Source: a bacterium UBA4637
GTDB taxonomy: Bacteria > Bacteroidota > Bacteroidia > Bacteroidales > Bacteroidaceae
Length of the DNA: 8,741 nt
Direction: 5' to 3'
Assembly (NCBI GenBank): GCA_002405875.1
Contig: DHMR01000102.1
Coordinates: forward strand, 1-8,741
The notes under the pieces are model-generated. The model was not told the origin of the DNA, did not search any database, and saw nothing but the letters and a program-made list of their open reading frames with translations. This document shows, one piece after another, positions 1 to 6,777 of the stretch (its first letter is position 1; each line of letters starts with the position of its first letter). The translations under genes and the position numbers were made by a program.

Positions 1-1043
1 AGCCAAGCTGGTACGCTCATGCCAACGCCAGGCCATTCGTTGGAGGTGCGCTGTGCGTAGCCGTGCATCATGATGGCTCTGTCGTTGAGGTAGAACTTGC
101 CTTCGCCAAACTGGGTCTTGCGGAAACCAGTCTTCGTGACGACATCGTCTATCTTGCTGCCGTCATCAGCCTTCAAGAGGGTCTTGACGGTGTAGAGATA
201 GCCATATCCCCAACTCCAGAAGTGGGCGTTCTCTAGGAGTCCGCTCACCTTGACAGTTTTGGTTTCGCCTGGTTGCAGGGTGTATCGCTCGCCATCGAAG
301 TGTCCTACCTCCTTGCCGTCTGCATCGAGTACCTTGGCGAAAAAGCGGAAGGAGCGAGGCTTGGTGTCCTCGTTCTTCACCTCTGATTCGGCATTCACGG
401 TTACTTTCTTGCCGGCAATGTCATAGTTGGTGCCATAGATATAGGTACCCGTCGTCTTCAGATTGTTGTAGAGTGGGAGAGTCTGATAGAGTTTGTCGGT
501 GATGTGCAAGAAGACGTTCTTAGGAATACCACCATAGTTGGCATTGAAGTTTTTGTCGTTCCACTGGTATCGCTGACCGGTAGTCCGCTCTCGATAGTTC
601 CATGAGTTATCAACGCGCACGGCGATGACATTCTCACCTTTTATTATATAGGGTGTCAGATCGAATCCACTTGCCATCACGCCGTTCTCGGTATAGCCCA
701 CCTTCTGACCATTGAGCCAGATGTCAGCTCCGAAGCGCACGCCTTCGAATTCGATGAAATACTTGCGGTCGCTCACCTCCGAGATGTTGAAGTGCTTGCG
801 ATACCACATGATGGTGTCACTGAGGTTCTCGATGGAAACCTTGAAAGCCTCCTTCTCGTTGAAAGCACGAGGTAAGGTTACCTGTTTCCAACCAGCATCC
901 TTGTAGCTTGCTAGCTCCGCTCCTTGGAAGTCGCCCACTTTGAGCAGCCATCCGCCATTGAAGTTGAGCTTGGTTCTTTCCACGGCACCTATGTTTACCA
1001 AGGAAAGAAAAGCGAATAAAAGCAATAAAAGTCTTTTTCTCAT
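1..1043 (-). CDS. Glycoside hydrolase family 2 enzyme, N-terminal part (truncated by window edge)
   Basis: The reading frame starts at the ATG at 1043 and runs off the left edge after 347 codons. Residues 1-20 form a signal peptide (basic MRKR, a Leu-rich core, likely cleavage after Ala20), so the protein is exported, probably to the periplasm or cell surface. About residues 27-183 resemble the GH2 sugar-binding jelly-roll domain, with the typical segments EFEGVRFGADIWLNGQKVG and GGIPKNVFLHITD. About residues 185-306 look like the Ig-like sandwich domain. The TIM barrel begins near residue 307 (GFRKTQF...FYLNDRAIMMHGYAQRT). The catalytic acid and nucleophile glutamates lie outside the window, so the substrate cannot be read: beta-galactosidase, beta-glucuronidase or arabinosidase activities are all known in GH2. 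Its divergent position beside rhaD suggests that it trims a rhamnose-containing glycan; that is inference. A signal peptide followed at once by the sugar-binding domain supports this start. Confidence 0.88.
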   Translation of the reverse strand, partial: MRKRLLLLLFAFLSLVNIGAVERTKLNFNGGWLLKVGDFQGAELASYKDAGWKQVTLPRAFNEKEAFKVSIENLSDTIMWYRKHFNISEVSDRKYFIEFEGVRFGADIWLNGQKVGYTENGVMASGFDLTPYIIKGENVIAVRVDNSWNYRERTTGQRYQWNDKNFNANYGGIPKNVFLHITDKLYQTLPLYNNLKTTGTYIYGTNYDIAGKKVTVNAESEVKNEDTKPRSFRFFAKVLDADGKEVGHFDGERYTLQPGETKTVKVSGLLENAHFWSWGYGYLYTVKTLLKADDGSKIDDVVTKTGFRKTQFGEGKFYLNDRAIMMHGYAQRTSNEWPGVGMSVPAW

Positions 1044-1111
1044 TGTTTGCTGTAATAGTTTTTATGTTTTTATTTCTTTTGTTTCTTTTCTTTTGTTTCC
1101 AATTCCTTTTG

Positions 1112-1119
1112 CAAAGTTA
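1112..1119 (-). promoter_or_regulatory. Promoter -7 element for the GH2 gene
   Basis: On the minus strand this reads TAACTTTG followed by C, an exact match to the Bacteroidota sigma-ABfr -7 consensus TAnnTTTG. It predicts a transcription start near 1105 and a leader of about 60 nt that is A-rich and lacks a Shine-Dalgarno sequence. I see no good TTTG -33 element at the expected distance. Confidence 0.6.
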
Positions 1120-1195
1120 CGATTTCTTTTCGGTTATCTTCTGTTGTTTTGTACATTTTTATGGGAATATTATCCAATTTTCATAAGTAAATAGT

Positions 1196-1227
1196 ACGAA
1201 TGCCAAAACTCATAGACCAAATATCAA
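1196..1227 (+). promoter_or_regulatory. Candidate regulator (RhaR-like) binding region upstream of rhaD
   Basis: ACCAAATATCAA at 1216-1227 occurs identically, in the same orientation relative to the gene, upstream of rhaB (6798-6809, minus strand). A related element, ACGAA-TGC-CAAAA at 1196-1208, lies 20 bp earlier; upstream of rhaB the matching form is ACGAA-AAT-CAAAA. Paired, similar direct half-sites about two helical turns apart upstream of the promoter are what an AraC-family activator usually binds. The match is seen in the sequence; binding by the regulator encoded at 6911-7786 is inferred. Confidence 0.4.
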
Positions 1228-1257
1228 AACAAAAGGGTGGTAAAAAGGATAAATCAC

Positions 1258-1265
1258 TAATTTTG
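1258..1265 (+). promoter_or_regulatory. Promoter -7 element for rhaD
   Basis: TAATTTTG followed by C matches the Bacteroidota TAnnTTTG consensus exactly. It predicts a start near 1272 and a leader of roughly 37 nt, AT-rich with no Shine-Dalgarno sequence. No clear TTTG -33 element is visible, which would fit a promoter that needs an activator. Confidence 0.6.
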
Positions 1266-1308
1266 CAATTGAAATAAAAAACAAACTAAAAACATTTATA
1301 TAATAACA

Positions 1309-2118
1309 ATGAGCAGTATATTGGAAGGTCGTCCTGCCTTGAAAAAGGAGGTCGATAAGATAGCAGAAGTAGCCGGCTATCTCTGGCAGAATGGTTGGGC
1401 AGAGCGTAATGGTGGTAATATTACCGTCAACATCACCGATTTGGTGGATGATGAAATCAAGGCATTGCCAGCCATCAGCGAAGTCAAGCAAATCGGGACA
1501 GTGCTCCCAGCCTTGAAGGGTTGCTATTTCTTCTGCAAGGGAACAGGCAAGCGCATGCGCGACTTGGCTCGCTGGCCAATGGACAATGGTTCTGTCATCC
1601 GCATCTTGGACGATTGCGCTAGCTATATCATCATCGCAGACAATCCTGTGATGCCAACATCAGAGCTTCCTAGCCACTTGAGCGTTCATGCTCGTCTCAT
1701 CGAGAAGGGCAGCAACTATAAGGCAACGGTTCACACCCATCCTATCGAGCTCATTGCTATGAGCCACAACAAGAAGTTCATGGGCAAGGATGTGTTGAGC
1801 AACCTGCTTTGGAGCATGATTCCTGAGACCAAGGCGTTCTGTCCACTCGGTTTGGGCATCGTACCTTACCAGTTGCCAGGTAGTCTGAAGCTCGCCGAGG
1901 ATACACTGAAGGAGTTAGAGGATTATGATGTAGTGATGTGGGAGAAGCATGGTGTCTTTGCCAAAGGCTTGGACGTGATGGATGCCTTCGACCAGATTGA
2001 CGTGCTCTCCAAGAGTGCCAAGATCTACATCGACTCCAAGTGCATGGGCTTCGAGCCTGATGGCATGAGCCAGGAGGAGATGGCTGAGATGACAAAGGCT
2101 TTCAATTTGCCAAGATAA
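1309..2118 (+). CDS. rhaD: Rhamnulose-1-phosphate aldolase
   Basis: This cytoplasmic class II, Zn-dependent aldolase cleaves L-rhamnulose 1-phosphate into dihydroxyacetone phosphate and L-lactaldehyde, the last dedicated step of rhamnose catabolism. The 269-residue product is close to the roughly 274 residues of E. coli RhaD. The family N-terminal segment GWAERNGGNITVNI is at residues 29-42. Zn ligands expected from the family are visible as His142 and His144 (VHTHP) and His214 (EKHG), and Glu119 (SELPSH) fits the catalytic glutamate. The other class II aldolase relatives, fuculose- or ribulose-phosphate enzymes, are about 215-230 residues and lack this longer N-terminal part. The gene stands alone on the plus strand with its own promoter, convergent to the rest of the rha operon and ending at a shared terminator. 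Start chosen at the first ATG after the promoter. Confidence 0.96.
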   Translation: MSSILEGRPALKKEVDKIAEVAGYLWQNGWAERNGGNITVNITDLVDDEIKALPAISEVKQIGTVLPALKGCYFFCKGTGKRMRDLARWPMDNGSVIRILDDCASYIIIADNPVMPTSELPSHLSVHARLIEKGSNYKATVHTHPIELIAMSHNKKFMGKDVLSNLLWSMIPETKAFCPLGLGIVPYQLPGSLKLAEDTLKELEDYDVVMWEKHGVFAKGLDVMDAFDQIDVLSKSAKIYIDSKCMGFEPDGMSQEEMAEMTKAFNLPR

Positions 2119-2234
2119 TTTGGAGACATACATATTTTAGGTGGATTAAGGAATCTATCAAGTATAGATCTTCGATAGGAGAAATTTAGATTGATTTTTA
2201 AGGTTAAATAGATTTTAGGTTTAAGAGTAAAAAT

Positions 2235-2268
2235 AAGCCCCCGGACATTGGGAAATGTTCGGAGGCTT
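2235..2268. terminator. Bidirectional intrinsic terminator between rhaD and rhaM
   Basis: A stem of about 15 bp (2235-2249 with 2254-2268) closes a GGGA tetraloop at 2250-2253. It has one mismatch and one G-U position on either strand. TTTT ends the hairpin on the plus strand, and a TATTTTTA tract follows it on the minus strand. It lies between two convergent genes, so it can end both transcripts. The rhaM side has the better U tract. Confidence 0.8.
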
Positions 2269-2297
2269 TTGCTTGTGTTGTGATTTAAAACCATTTC

Positions 2298-2615
2298 TTA
2301 GTCCATGTGGAAGAGCTCTTCCAATGGGATGCTGACAGGTGAGTTGTCGGGGTTCACCTCCATGATGTCTGCCATCATGTCCCACCACTTCTGGGTGATA
2401 GGGTCTACGTTGGTGGTGTCCTGGCTGTTGGTGTCGCTATCGCACTTCTGTACGGCAAAGAGCAGGTTGGTGTCTTTGTCCCAGAAGATACTGTAGTCGC
2501 TTACACCCTGGTCCTTGATCATCTGTTTCAACTCAGGCCAAATCGCTGCATGGCGCTTGGCATATTCCTTTTCGCATCCCTTCTTGAGATACATCTTAAA
2601 TGCAAATCGTTTCAT
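2298..2615 (-). CDS. rhaM: L-rhamnose mutarotase
   Basis: RhaM interconverts the alpha and beta anomers of L-rhamnopyranose so that imported sugar reaches the isomerase in the right form. The 105-residue product matches the family length (104 in E. coli). Family landmarks are visible: Tyr18 and His22 in EYAKRHAAIWPEL (His22 is the expected catalytic residue), Tyr41 in SDYSIF, the pair Trp77-Trp78, and the signature ADIMEVNPDNSPV at residues 82-94 followed by LEELFHMD at the C-terminus. It is the last gene of the rhaB-rhaA-rhaT-rhaM operon, 87 bp after rhaT, and ends at the bidirectional terminator. No separate -7 promoter motif is visible in the preceding gap. Confidence 0.95.
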   Translation of the reverse strand: MKRFAFKMYLKKGCEKEYAKRHAAIWPELKQMIKDQGVSDYSIFWDKDTNLLFAVQKCDSDTNSQDTTNVDPITQKWWDMMADIMEVNPDNSPVSIPLEELFHMD

Positions 2616-2640
2616 TTTCTTAGGTTTTAAAAATGTTAGA

Positions 2641-2673
2641 AAAAGGATACTCTTATGTCTAGAGTACCCTTTT
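2641..2673 (-). terminator. Intra-operon hairpin between rhaT and rhaM (partial terminator or RNA-processing element)
   Basis: Arms 2641-2653 and 2661-2673 form a 13-bp stem with a 7-nt loop. On the minus strand, the transcribed direction, every position pairs if one G-U is allowed; on the plus strand that position is an A-C mismatch. A CCTTTTTCTAAC tract follows on the minus strand. It could lower expression of rhaM relative to rhaT, or protect the 3' end of the upstream mRNA. The structure is seen; the function is inferred. Confidence 0.5.
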
Positions 2674-2702
2674 ATATTGATTGTTGAAAAGTTATAATTC
2701 CG

Positions 2703-3734
2703 TTAAATGAGCTGTGGCAGGAAACAGGAGATAATCAAGACGATGATGCCAATCACCAAGGTCACGATGGTCTTCTGCGAACAGCCTTTCCATTCCTTCA
2801 GGATGATGCCCCAAACATTGGAGAACACCACGTTGAGTGCCATCAAGATGCAGAAGGAGAGCGTCATAAGGGTAGGGGATTCGGTGAGGAAGCCCTTGCC
2901 CAGCGACAATCCGAAGAACTGGCTATACCACAAGGCTCCTGCCAAGGCACAGAATACAAGGTTGTTGCCCCAAACTTCCTTCTTCTGGTAGTCGCACCAA
3001 GTATGGTTCTTGCTGTTCTGATAGAAACAGTAGATGGCATTGGTGACGAAACCACCCAATGTTACGAGGAAGGTGGCAGGGAGGGTCTTGTACATATCGG
3101 GTGTCAATGTGCCGAAGTTGATGTCGGCTCCGAAGGCAAGGCCTACGTTGAAGCAACCGCTCATGAAGCCAGCCAAGAGGGCGATGGCAAGTCCCTTCGG
3201 AAAGTTGAAGTCCTTGACTGCCGCCTTCTTTTCCTCTTCGGAGAGTGAAGAAGCCTTCATGCTACCCGCCATACCGATGATGGCGATACCGATGAGGGTG
3301 ACCACCACACCGAGTATCACACTGAAGGTGAGTGATGACAAGGCGTTCATCTCCGGGAAGAAGATGTTGAGCAGTACAGGTCCCATGATGGTACCGAGTC
3401 CTGCACAGGTTCCCAGGGCGATGCTCTGGCCGAGAGCCACACCGAGATAGCGCATGGAGAGACCGAAGGTCAAGCCGCCTATGCCCCAAAGTACACCAAA
3501 GAGCATGGTCATCGCCACATTGAAGCCGTTGCCGTCGAAGAGTTCGAAGAACGAATGACCGGTTGGTACGGCGAGCAATGCGCCCAAGAATGGGAGTATC
3601 AGCCATGCGAAAACACCCTGCACCACCCAGTAAGATTCCCAGCTCCAATCCTTGATTTTGTTGATTGGAACATAGCAGCTGGATTGGCAGAATGCACCAA
3701 TGGCTATGATTAAAAGTCCTATGATTATTTCCAT
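2703..3734 (-). CDS. rhaT: L-rhamnose/H+ symporter
   Basis: This inner-membrane permease of the RhaT family, in the drug/metabolite transporter superfamily, imports L-rhamnose with a proton. The product is 343 residues (344 in E. coli RhaT) and very hydrophobic. About ten membrane segments can be placed, near residues 3-20, 36-57, 72-93, 100-122, 134-158, 180-202, 217-238, 258-280, 288-312 and 321-342. The main cytoplasmic loop is charged and lies at about 159-180 (SLSEEEKKAAVKDF). Family-like segments include the N-terminal CQSSCYVPINKIKDWSWE and LWGIGGLTFGLSMRYLGVALG around residues 82-102. It is third in the operon, 110 bp after rhaA across a large hairpin repeat. A plain sugar permease beside a SusC receptor fits uptake of free rhamnose once oligosaccharides have been cut in the periplasm. 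Confidence 0.95.
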   Translation of the reverse strand: MEIIIGLLIIAIGAFCQSSCYVPINKIKDWSWESYWVVQGVFAWLILPFLGALLAVPTGHSFFELFDGNGFNVAMTMLFGVLWGIGGLTFGLSMRYLGVALGQSIALGTCAGLGTIMGPVLLNIFFPEMNALSSLTFSVILGVVVTLIGIAIIGMAGSMKASSLSEEEKKAAVKDFNFPKGLAIALLAGFMSGCFNVGLAFGADINFGTLTPDMYKTLPATFLVTLGGFVTNAIYCFYQNSKNHTWCDYQKKEVWGNNLVFCALAGALWYSQFFGLSLGKGFLTESPTLMTLSFCILMALNVVFSNVWGIILKEWKGCSQKTIVTLVIGIIVLIISCFLPQLI

Positions 3735-3749
3735 AATTATAAAATTAAA

Positions 3750-3842
3750 AGTGAAGAGTGAAGAACGAAGAGTGAAGAATTCATGTGCTTATGTAGCTAT
3801 AAGACTATTGAATTCTTCGTTCTTCACTCTTCGTTCTTCACT
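3750..3842. repeat. Large inverted repeat built of heptamers, between rhaA and rhaT
   Basis: The left arm (3750-3783) is four 7-bp units, GTGAAGA, GTGAAGA, ACGAAGA, GTGAAGA, followed by ATTCA. The right arm (3809-3842) is the inverse of GTGAAGA, ACGAAGA, GTGAAGA, ACGAAGA, ATTCA. The 34-nt arms agree at 28 positions and the differences are all transitions. The 25-nt loop holds a small hairpin of its own (CTTAT 3788-3792 with ATAAG 3799-3803). The right arm begins two bases past the rhaA stop codon. Transcribed, it would make a long stem-loop separating the rhaA and rhaT messages. It has no coding content. Confidence 0.85.
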
Positions 3843-3844
3843 TA

Positions 3845-5098
3845 TTAATTTCTCTTAGCGAGAACTTCAGCCTCGTACTTCTCGATGTCTGCGATGTACT
3901 CCTCGCCAACAGGGATGTTGTGCTTCAAGTTGAAGTAATCGTAAACAGCGCCGAATGGTAATGTCTTCTCTTCCTCCAAGAGAGCCAAGCGCTGGAAGAG
4001 CTTGCCTTCATCCTCGTACTTGCGAAGGGTGTCGAGTGGCTCCAAGAATGCCTGGAGTAATGACTTCTGGGCTGCACGTACACCGATGATATAAGCACCG
4101 ATGCGGTTGATGGAGCCATCGAAGTAGTCGAGACCGATATGGGCACGGTCCAAGGCGTTGGCACGTACCAACTCAGAGAAGAGGTTGCGAGTGTTGTCGT
4201 CGAAGAGAGTCACGTGGTCTGAATCCCAGTGCATTGGGCGAGATACGTGGAGCATCAACTCTGGTACGAAGAGCAACAATGCAGATACGGCATCAGAAAC
4301 ATTCTCTGTTGGCTCATAATGACCAGTGTCGAGAGTGTACATCACGTTGTTCTTAGCGCAGTAACCAGCGTAGAAGTCGTGAGAACCTACGGTGTAAGCC
4401 TCCAAACCGATACCGAAGAGCTTAGCCTCCAGGCAAGACTTCATATCAGGCAATTTCTCTGCCAAGATCTCGTCGAGAGAGTTCTTCAAGATCTCACGAT
4501 AGCGACCCTTCTCTACTGTCAAGTCCTTGCTACCATCGTGTACCCAAATGTTCATGATACAAGGGTCGTTCTGATACTTACCCATGGCGTCGGCGATGCG
4601 ACGGCAACGCTTGGTATGCTCAATCCAGAATTCACGGATGGCTGGGTCAGGGTTAGAGAGTGAGAGGCTGCCGCTCTTTGGGTGAGAGAAAGAGGTGGAG
4701 TTGAAGTCGAGCTTGAGGTTCTGCTCCTTAGCCCACTGCATCCAACCGGTGAACTGGTCTACGGTAACCTCGTTGCGGTCTATCTGCTTGCCACCGAACT
4801 CACCATATATCTCATGGAGATTGAGGCGGAATGTACCAGCCAAGAGGCTCTGTACCTTCTCGATGTCCTGGCGGAGCTCATCGATATTGCGTGCCTTGCC
4901 AGGGTAGTTGCCAGTACTCTGGATACCACCAGATGCTGCCTCGCCACGCTCGAAGCCAACCACATCGTCAGCCTGCCAGCAGTGCAAGGAGATAGGAGTC
5001 TTCTCCAAGGTCTCGATAGCCTTGTCTGTGTCCACACCGAGAGCAGCATAGCGCTCCTTAGCAATCTCGTAATTCTTTAAAATCAAATCTGCTTTCAT
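3845..5098 (-). CDS. rhaA: L-rhamnose isomerase
   Basis: This cytoplasmic metal-dependent enzyme converts L-rhamnose to L-rhamnulose (called rhaI in Bacteroides). The product is 417 residues against 419 in E. coli RhaA. The metal-binding residues known for the family appear as His260 in LDTGHYEPTE and Asp292 and Asp294 in HWDSDHV, shifted by two from the E. coli positions. Other conserved stretches are ISLHCWQADDVVGFE at residues 36-50, LDFNSTSFSHPK at 130-141, IWVHDGSKD at 184-192 and HVSRPMHWDSDHV at 284-296. It is second in the operon, 103 bp after rhaB. The gap has no TAnnTTTG motif on this strand, so expression from the rhaB promoter is likely. Start taken at the ATG giving the standard N-terminus. 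Confidence 0.97.
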   Translation of the reverse strand: MKADLILKNYEIAKERYAALGVDTDKAIETLEKTPISLHCWQADDVVGFERGEAASGGIQSTGNYPGKARNIDELRQDIEKVQSLLAGTFRLNLHEIYGEFGGKQIDRNEVTVDQFTGWMQWAKEQNLKLDFNSTSFSHPKSGSLSLSNPDPAIREFWIEHTKRCRRIADAMGKYQNDPCIMNIWVHDGSKDLTVEKGRYREILKNSLDEILAEKLPDMKSCLEAKLFGIGLEAYTVGSHDFYAGYCAKNNVMYTLDTGHYEPTENVSDAVSALLLFVPELMLHVSRPMHWDSDHVTLFDDNTRNLFSELVRANALDRAHIGLDYFDGSINRIGAYIIGVRAAQKSLLQAFLEPLDTLRKYEDEGKLFQRLALLEEEKTLPFGAVYDYFNLKHNIPVGEEYIADIEKYEAEVLAKRN

Positions 5099-5138
5099 GT
5101 TTTTAAGTCTTTATTGTTGTTTTTATTATTTTTTGGGG

Positions 5139-5173
5139 GGAGTTAAAGGAGTTAAGGAGTTAAAGGAGTTAAG
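5139..5173. repeat. Four tandem GGAGTTAA(A) repeats between rhaB and rhaA
   Basis: Four consecutive copies read GGAGTTAAA, GGAGTTAA, GGAGTTAAA, GGAGTTAAG, alternating 9 and 8 bp. They directly follow a T6G6 tract at 5129-5140. On the transcribed minus strand they read as CTTTAACTCC-type units in the untranslated gap before rhaA. A T-rich stretch with two TTTACTCTTT copies lies just to the right, at the end of rhaB. No function is evident; slippage-prone copy number is plausible. Confidence 0.85.
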
Positions 5174-5201
5174 ACAAATGCTTTTTTACTCTTTTTCCTT
5201 T

Positions 5202-6701
5202 TTACTCTTTTATCTTTAAAAATTTCTCGTAAGCCGCATTCCACGCCTCCTTGTCCTCTGGTTCGAATTTCTTGAGTTCGAGAGAGTTGGCGATGATTTG
5301 TCGCATGTCCCAGATGTCCTTTACCAGTCCAGAAGCCTTGGCTTGAAGCATGATGTTGCCGATGGCGGTGCCTTCCTGAGGACCAGCCAATACGGTGACA
5401 CCACAACTGTTGGCGGTAAACTGGTTGAGGTATGGATTGAGCGAGCCACCACCGATTATGTGGAGCACGTTGATGTCGAAGTCGGCAAACTCCTGAAGCC
5501 AGGTGAAAACTTGGCGATAGCGAAGTGCCAGGCTCTCGAAGATGCAACGGCAGAACTCACCATAGTTCTGAGGCACATGCTGCCCCGTCTTCTCGCAATA
5601 CTCCTTGATGGCGTTGACCATAGAGGAAGGGTTGGCGAATACGGCATCGTCCGGGTTGATGATGCTCTGGAAGGCAGGTTGCTTCATCGCGTCAGCTTGG
5701 AGCTTGGCATGGTCGAGAACCGAAAGGTCGGAGCCATTGGCAAGTGCCTCGTCCTTCCACTCCTTGCGGCAACGCTCGTAAATCCACATGCCGCAGATGT
5801 TCTTGAGGAATCGGGTCGTGCCCTCGATGCCACCCTCGTTGGTGAAGTTGAGGTCATAGCTGCGCTGATTGATGATGGCGTTCTTGGTCTCGATGCCCAT
5901 CAGGCTCCATGTACCTGAGCTGAGGTAAGCGAACTGTTCGTTCTTGGCTGGTACGGCAGCCACGGCACTGGCGGTGTCGTGTCCCGCAACGGCGATGACA
6001 GGAACTGCCTCCAAGCCCGTCATCTTCTGTACCTCCTCTGTCAAGGTGCCTATGATGGTGGCAGGAGTGGTCATCTCGCCAAATTGTGAGCGCTTCAAGC
6101 CCAAACTCTCCACCAATTCCTCATCGAGGTCCTTGGTGTTCGGGTTGAGAATCTGAGAAGTGGAAGCCACAGTATATTCGCAGATGGCTCTGCCGGTCAG
6201 CATGTAGCTCAATGCGTCTGGGATGAAGAGAATCTTCTCGGCGTTCTCCAAGGCTACATTGCCAGCCTTGCGCATGGCGTAGATTTGGAAGAGCGAGTTG
6301 AAGTTCATAAATTGGATGCCCGTCTTCTCGTAGACTTTCTCCTTGCTTATTTTTTCGTCGAAGTATTTCTCCATCATACCGAAAGTATGAGGGTCTCGGT
6401 AAGCCATCGGGTTACGCAAGATGGCATTGTCCTTACCTATATATACGAAGTCGCATCCCCAGGTGTCGATACCGATGCTCTCGATATGGATGTTGCGCTG
6501 GGCAACCAACTTCAGTCCCTTGATGATTTCGAAGTAGAGGGCGTAGATGTCCCAATAGAAGTGTCCACCCGTCTCGATAAGGTTGTTGTCGAAACGAGTC
6601 AGTTCTTCCAAGTCGAACTTGCCATCTGCTAGACTACCGATGATGGTTCTTCCGCTAGTGGCACCCAAGTCCACGGCGAAGAAATATTTGTTTTGTTCCA
6701 T
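5202..6701 (-). CDS. rhaB: Rhamnulokinase
   Basis: This cytoplasmic FGGY-family sugar kinase phosphorylates L-rhamnulose at C-1 with ATP. The product is 499 residues (489 in E. coli RhaB). The N-terminal phosphate-binding motif DLGATSGR is at residues 11-18, the sugar-contact segment IDTWGCDF at 78-85, and the catalytic-base region GHDTASAV at 240-247 with Asp242 as the likely base. SSGTWSLMGIE at 261-271 and the C-terminal ATPase-fold signature IIGGGSLNPYLNQFTA at 415-430 follow. DLGATSGR and the Trp in IDTWG favour rhamnulokinase over xylulo- or glycerol kinases, and the neighbours agree. It is the first gene of the operon, with a promoter 45-52 bp upstream of its start and the activator gene behind a terminator. 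Confidence 0.96.
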   Translation of the reverse strand: MEQNKYFFAVDLGATSGRTIIGSLADGKFDLEELTRFDNNLIETGGHFYWDIYALYFEIIKGLKLVAQRNIHIESIGIDTWGCDFVYIGKDNAILRNPMAYRDPHTFGMMEKYFDEKISKEKVYEKTGIQFMNFNSLFQIYAMRKAGNVALENAEKILFIPDALSYMLTGRAICEYTVASTSQILNPNTKDLDEELVESLGLKRSQFGEMTTPATIIGTLTEEVQKMTGLEAVPVIAVAGHDTASAVAAVPAKNEQFAYLSSGTWSLMGIETKNAIINQRSYDLNFTNEGGIEGTTRFLKNICGMWIYERCRKEWKDEALANGSDLSVLDHAKLQADAMKQPAFQSIINPDDAVFANPSSMVNAIKEYCEKTGQHVPQNYGEFCRCIFESLALRYRQVFTWLQEFADFDINVLHIIGGGSLNPYLNQFTANSCGVTVLAGPQEGTAIGNIMLQAKASGLVKDIWDMRQIIANSLELKKFEPEDKEAWNAAYEKFLKIKE

Positions 6702-6745
6702 ATTATTTTATGTAGGTCTTTAAGTTTTTTGTCATTTTACGGTTG

Positions 6746-6753
6746 CAAAGATA
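6746..6753 (-). promoter_or_regulatory. Promoter -7 element for the rhaB-rhaA-rhaT-rhaM operon
   Basis: On the minus strand this reads TATCTTTG followed by C, matching TAnnTTTG. It predicts a start near 6739 and a leader of about 38 nt before the rhaB ATG. The upstream -33 region offers only a loose TTGTTT. It is the only such motif upstream of, or within the gaps of, the four-gene operon. Confidence 0.6.
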
Positions 6754-6777
6754 GGTCTATTTCATGTAAAGAAACAA

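Noticed and set aside
940..1194. 84-codon plus-strand frame over the GH2 start
   Set aside because: Antisense to the GH2 signal peptide and promoter. Its Phe/Leu-rich tail is only the translation of the AT-rich intergenic DNA.
2155..2178. Weak CTATC/GATAG hairpin and loose GATTTT..AGGTT repeats after rhaD
   Set aside because: Only 5 paired bases around a 14-nt loop in AT-rich DNA, and the repeats are imperfect. The stronger hairpin at 2235-2268 explains termination.
3034..3450. 138-codon open frame antisense to rhaT
   Set aside because: A mirror of the transporter codons with no family resemblance.
3750..3842. CRISPR-like reading of the heptamer array
   Set aside because: The units are 7 bp with no spacers and are arranged as two inverted arms; there are no cas genes.
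4229..5080. Two 130-144-codon open frames on the plus strand inside rhaA
   Set aside because: Antisense shadows of the isomerase gene, whose metal-binding motifs and length show the true coding strand.
5298..5918. 206-codon open frame on the plus strand inside rhaB
   Set aside because: It lies wholly antisense to rhaB, which has intact FGGY motifs. It has no promoter and no recognisable domain.
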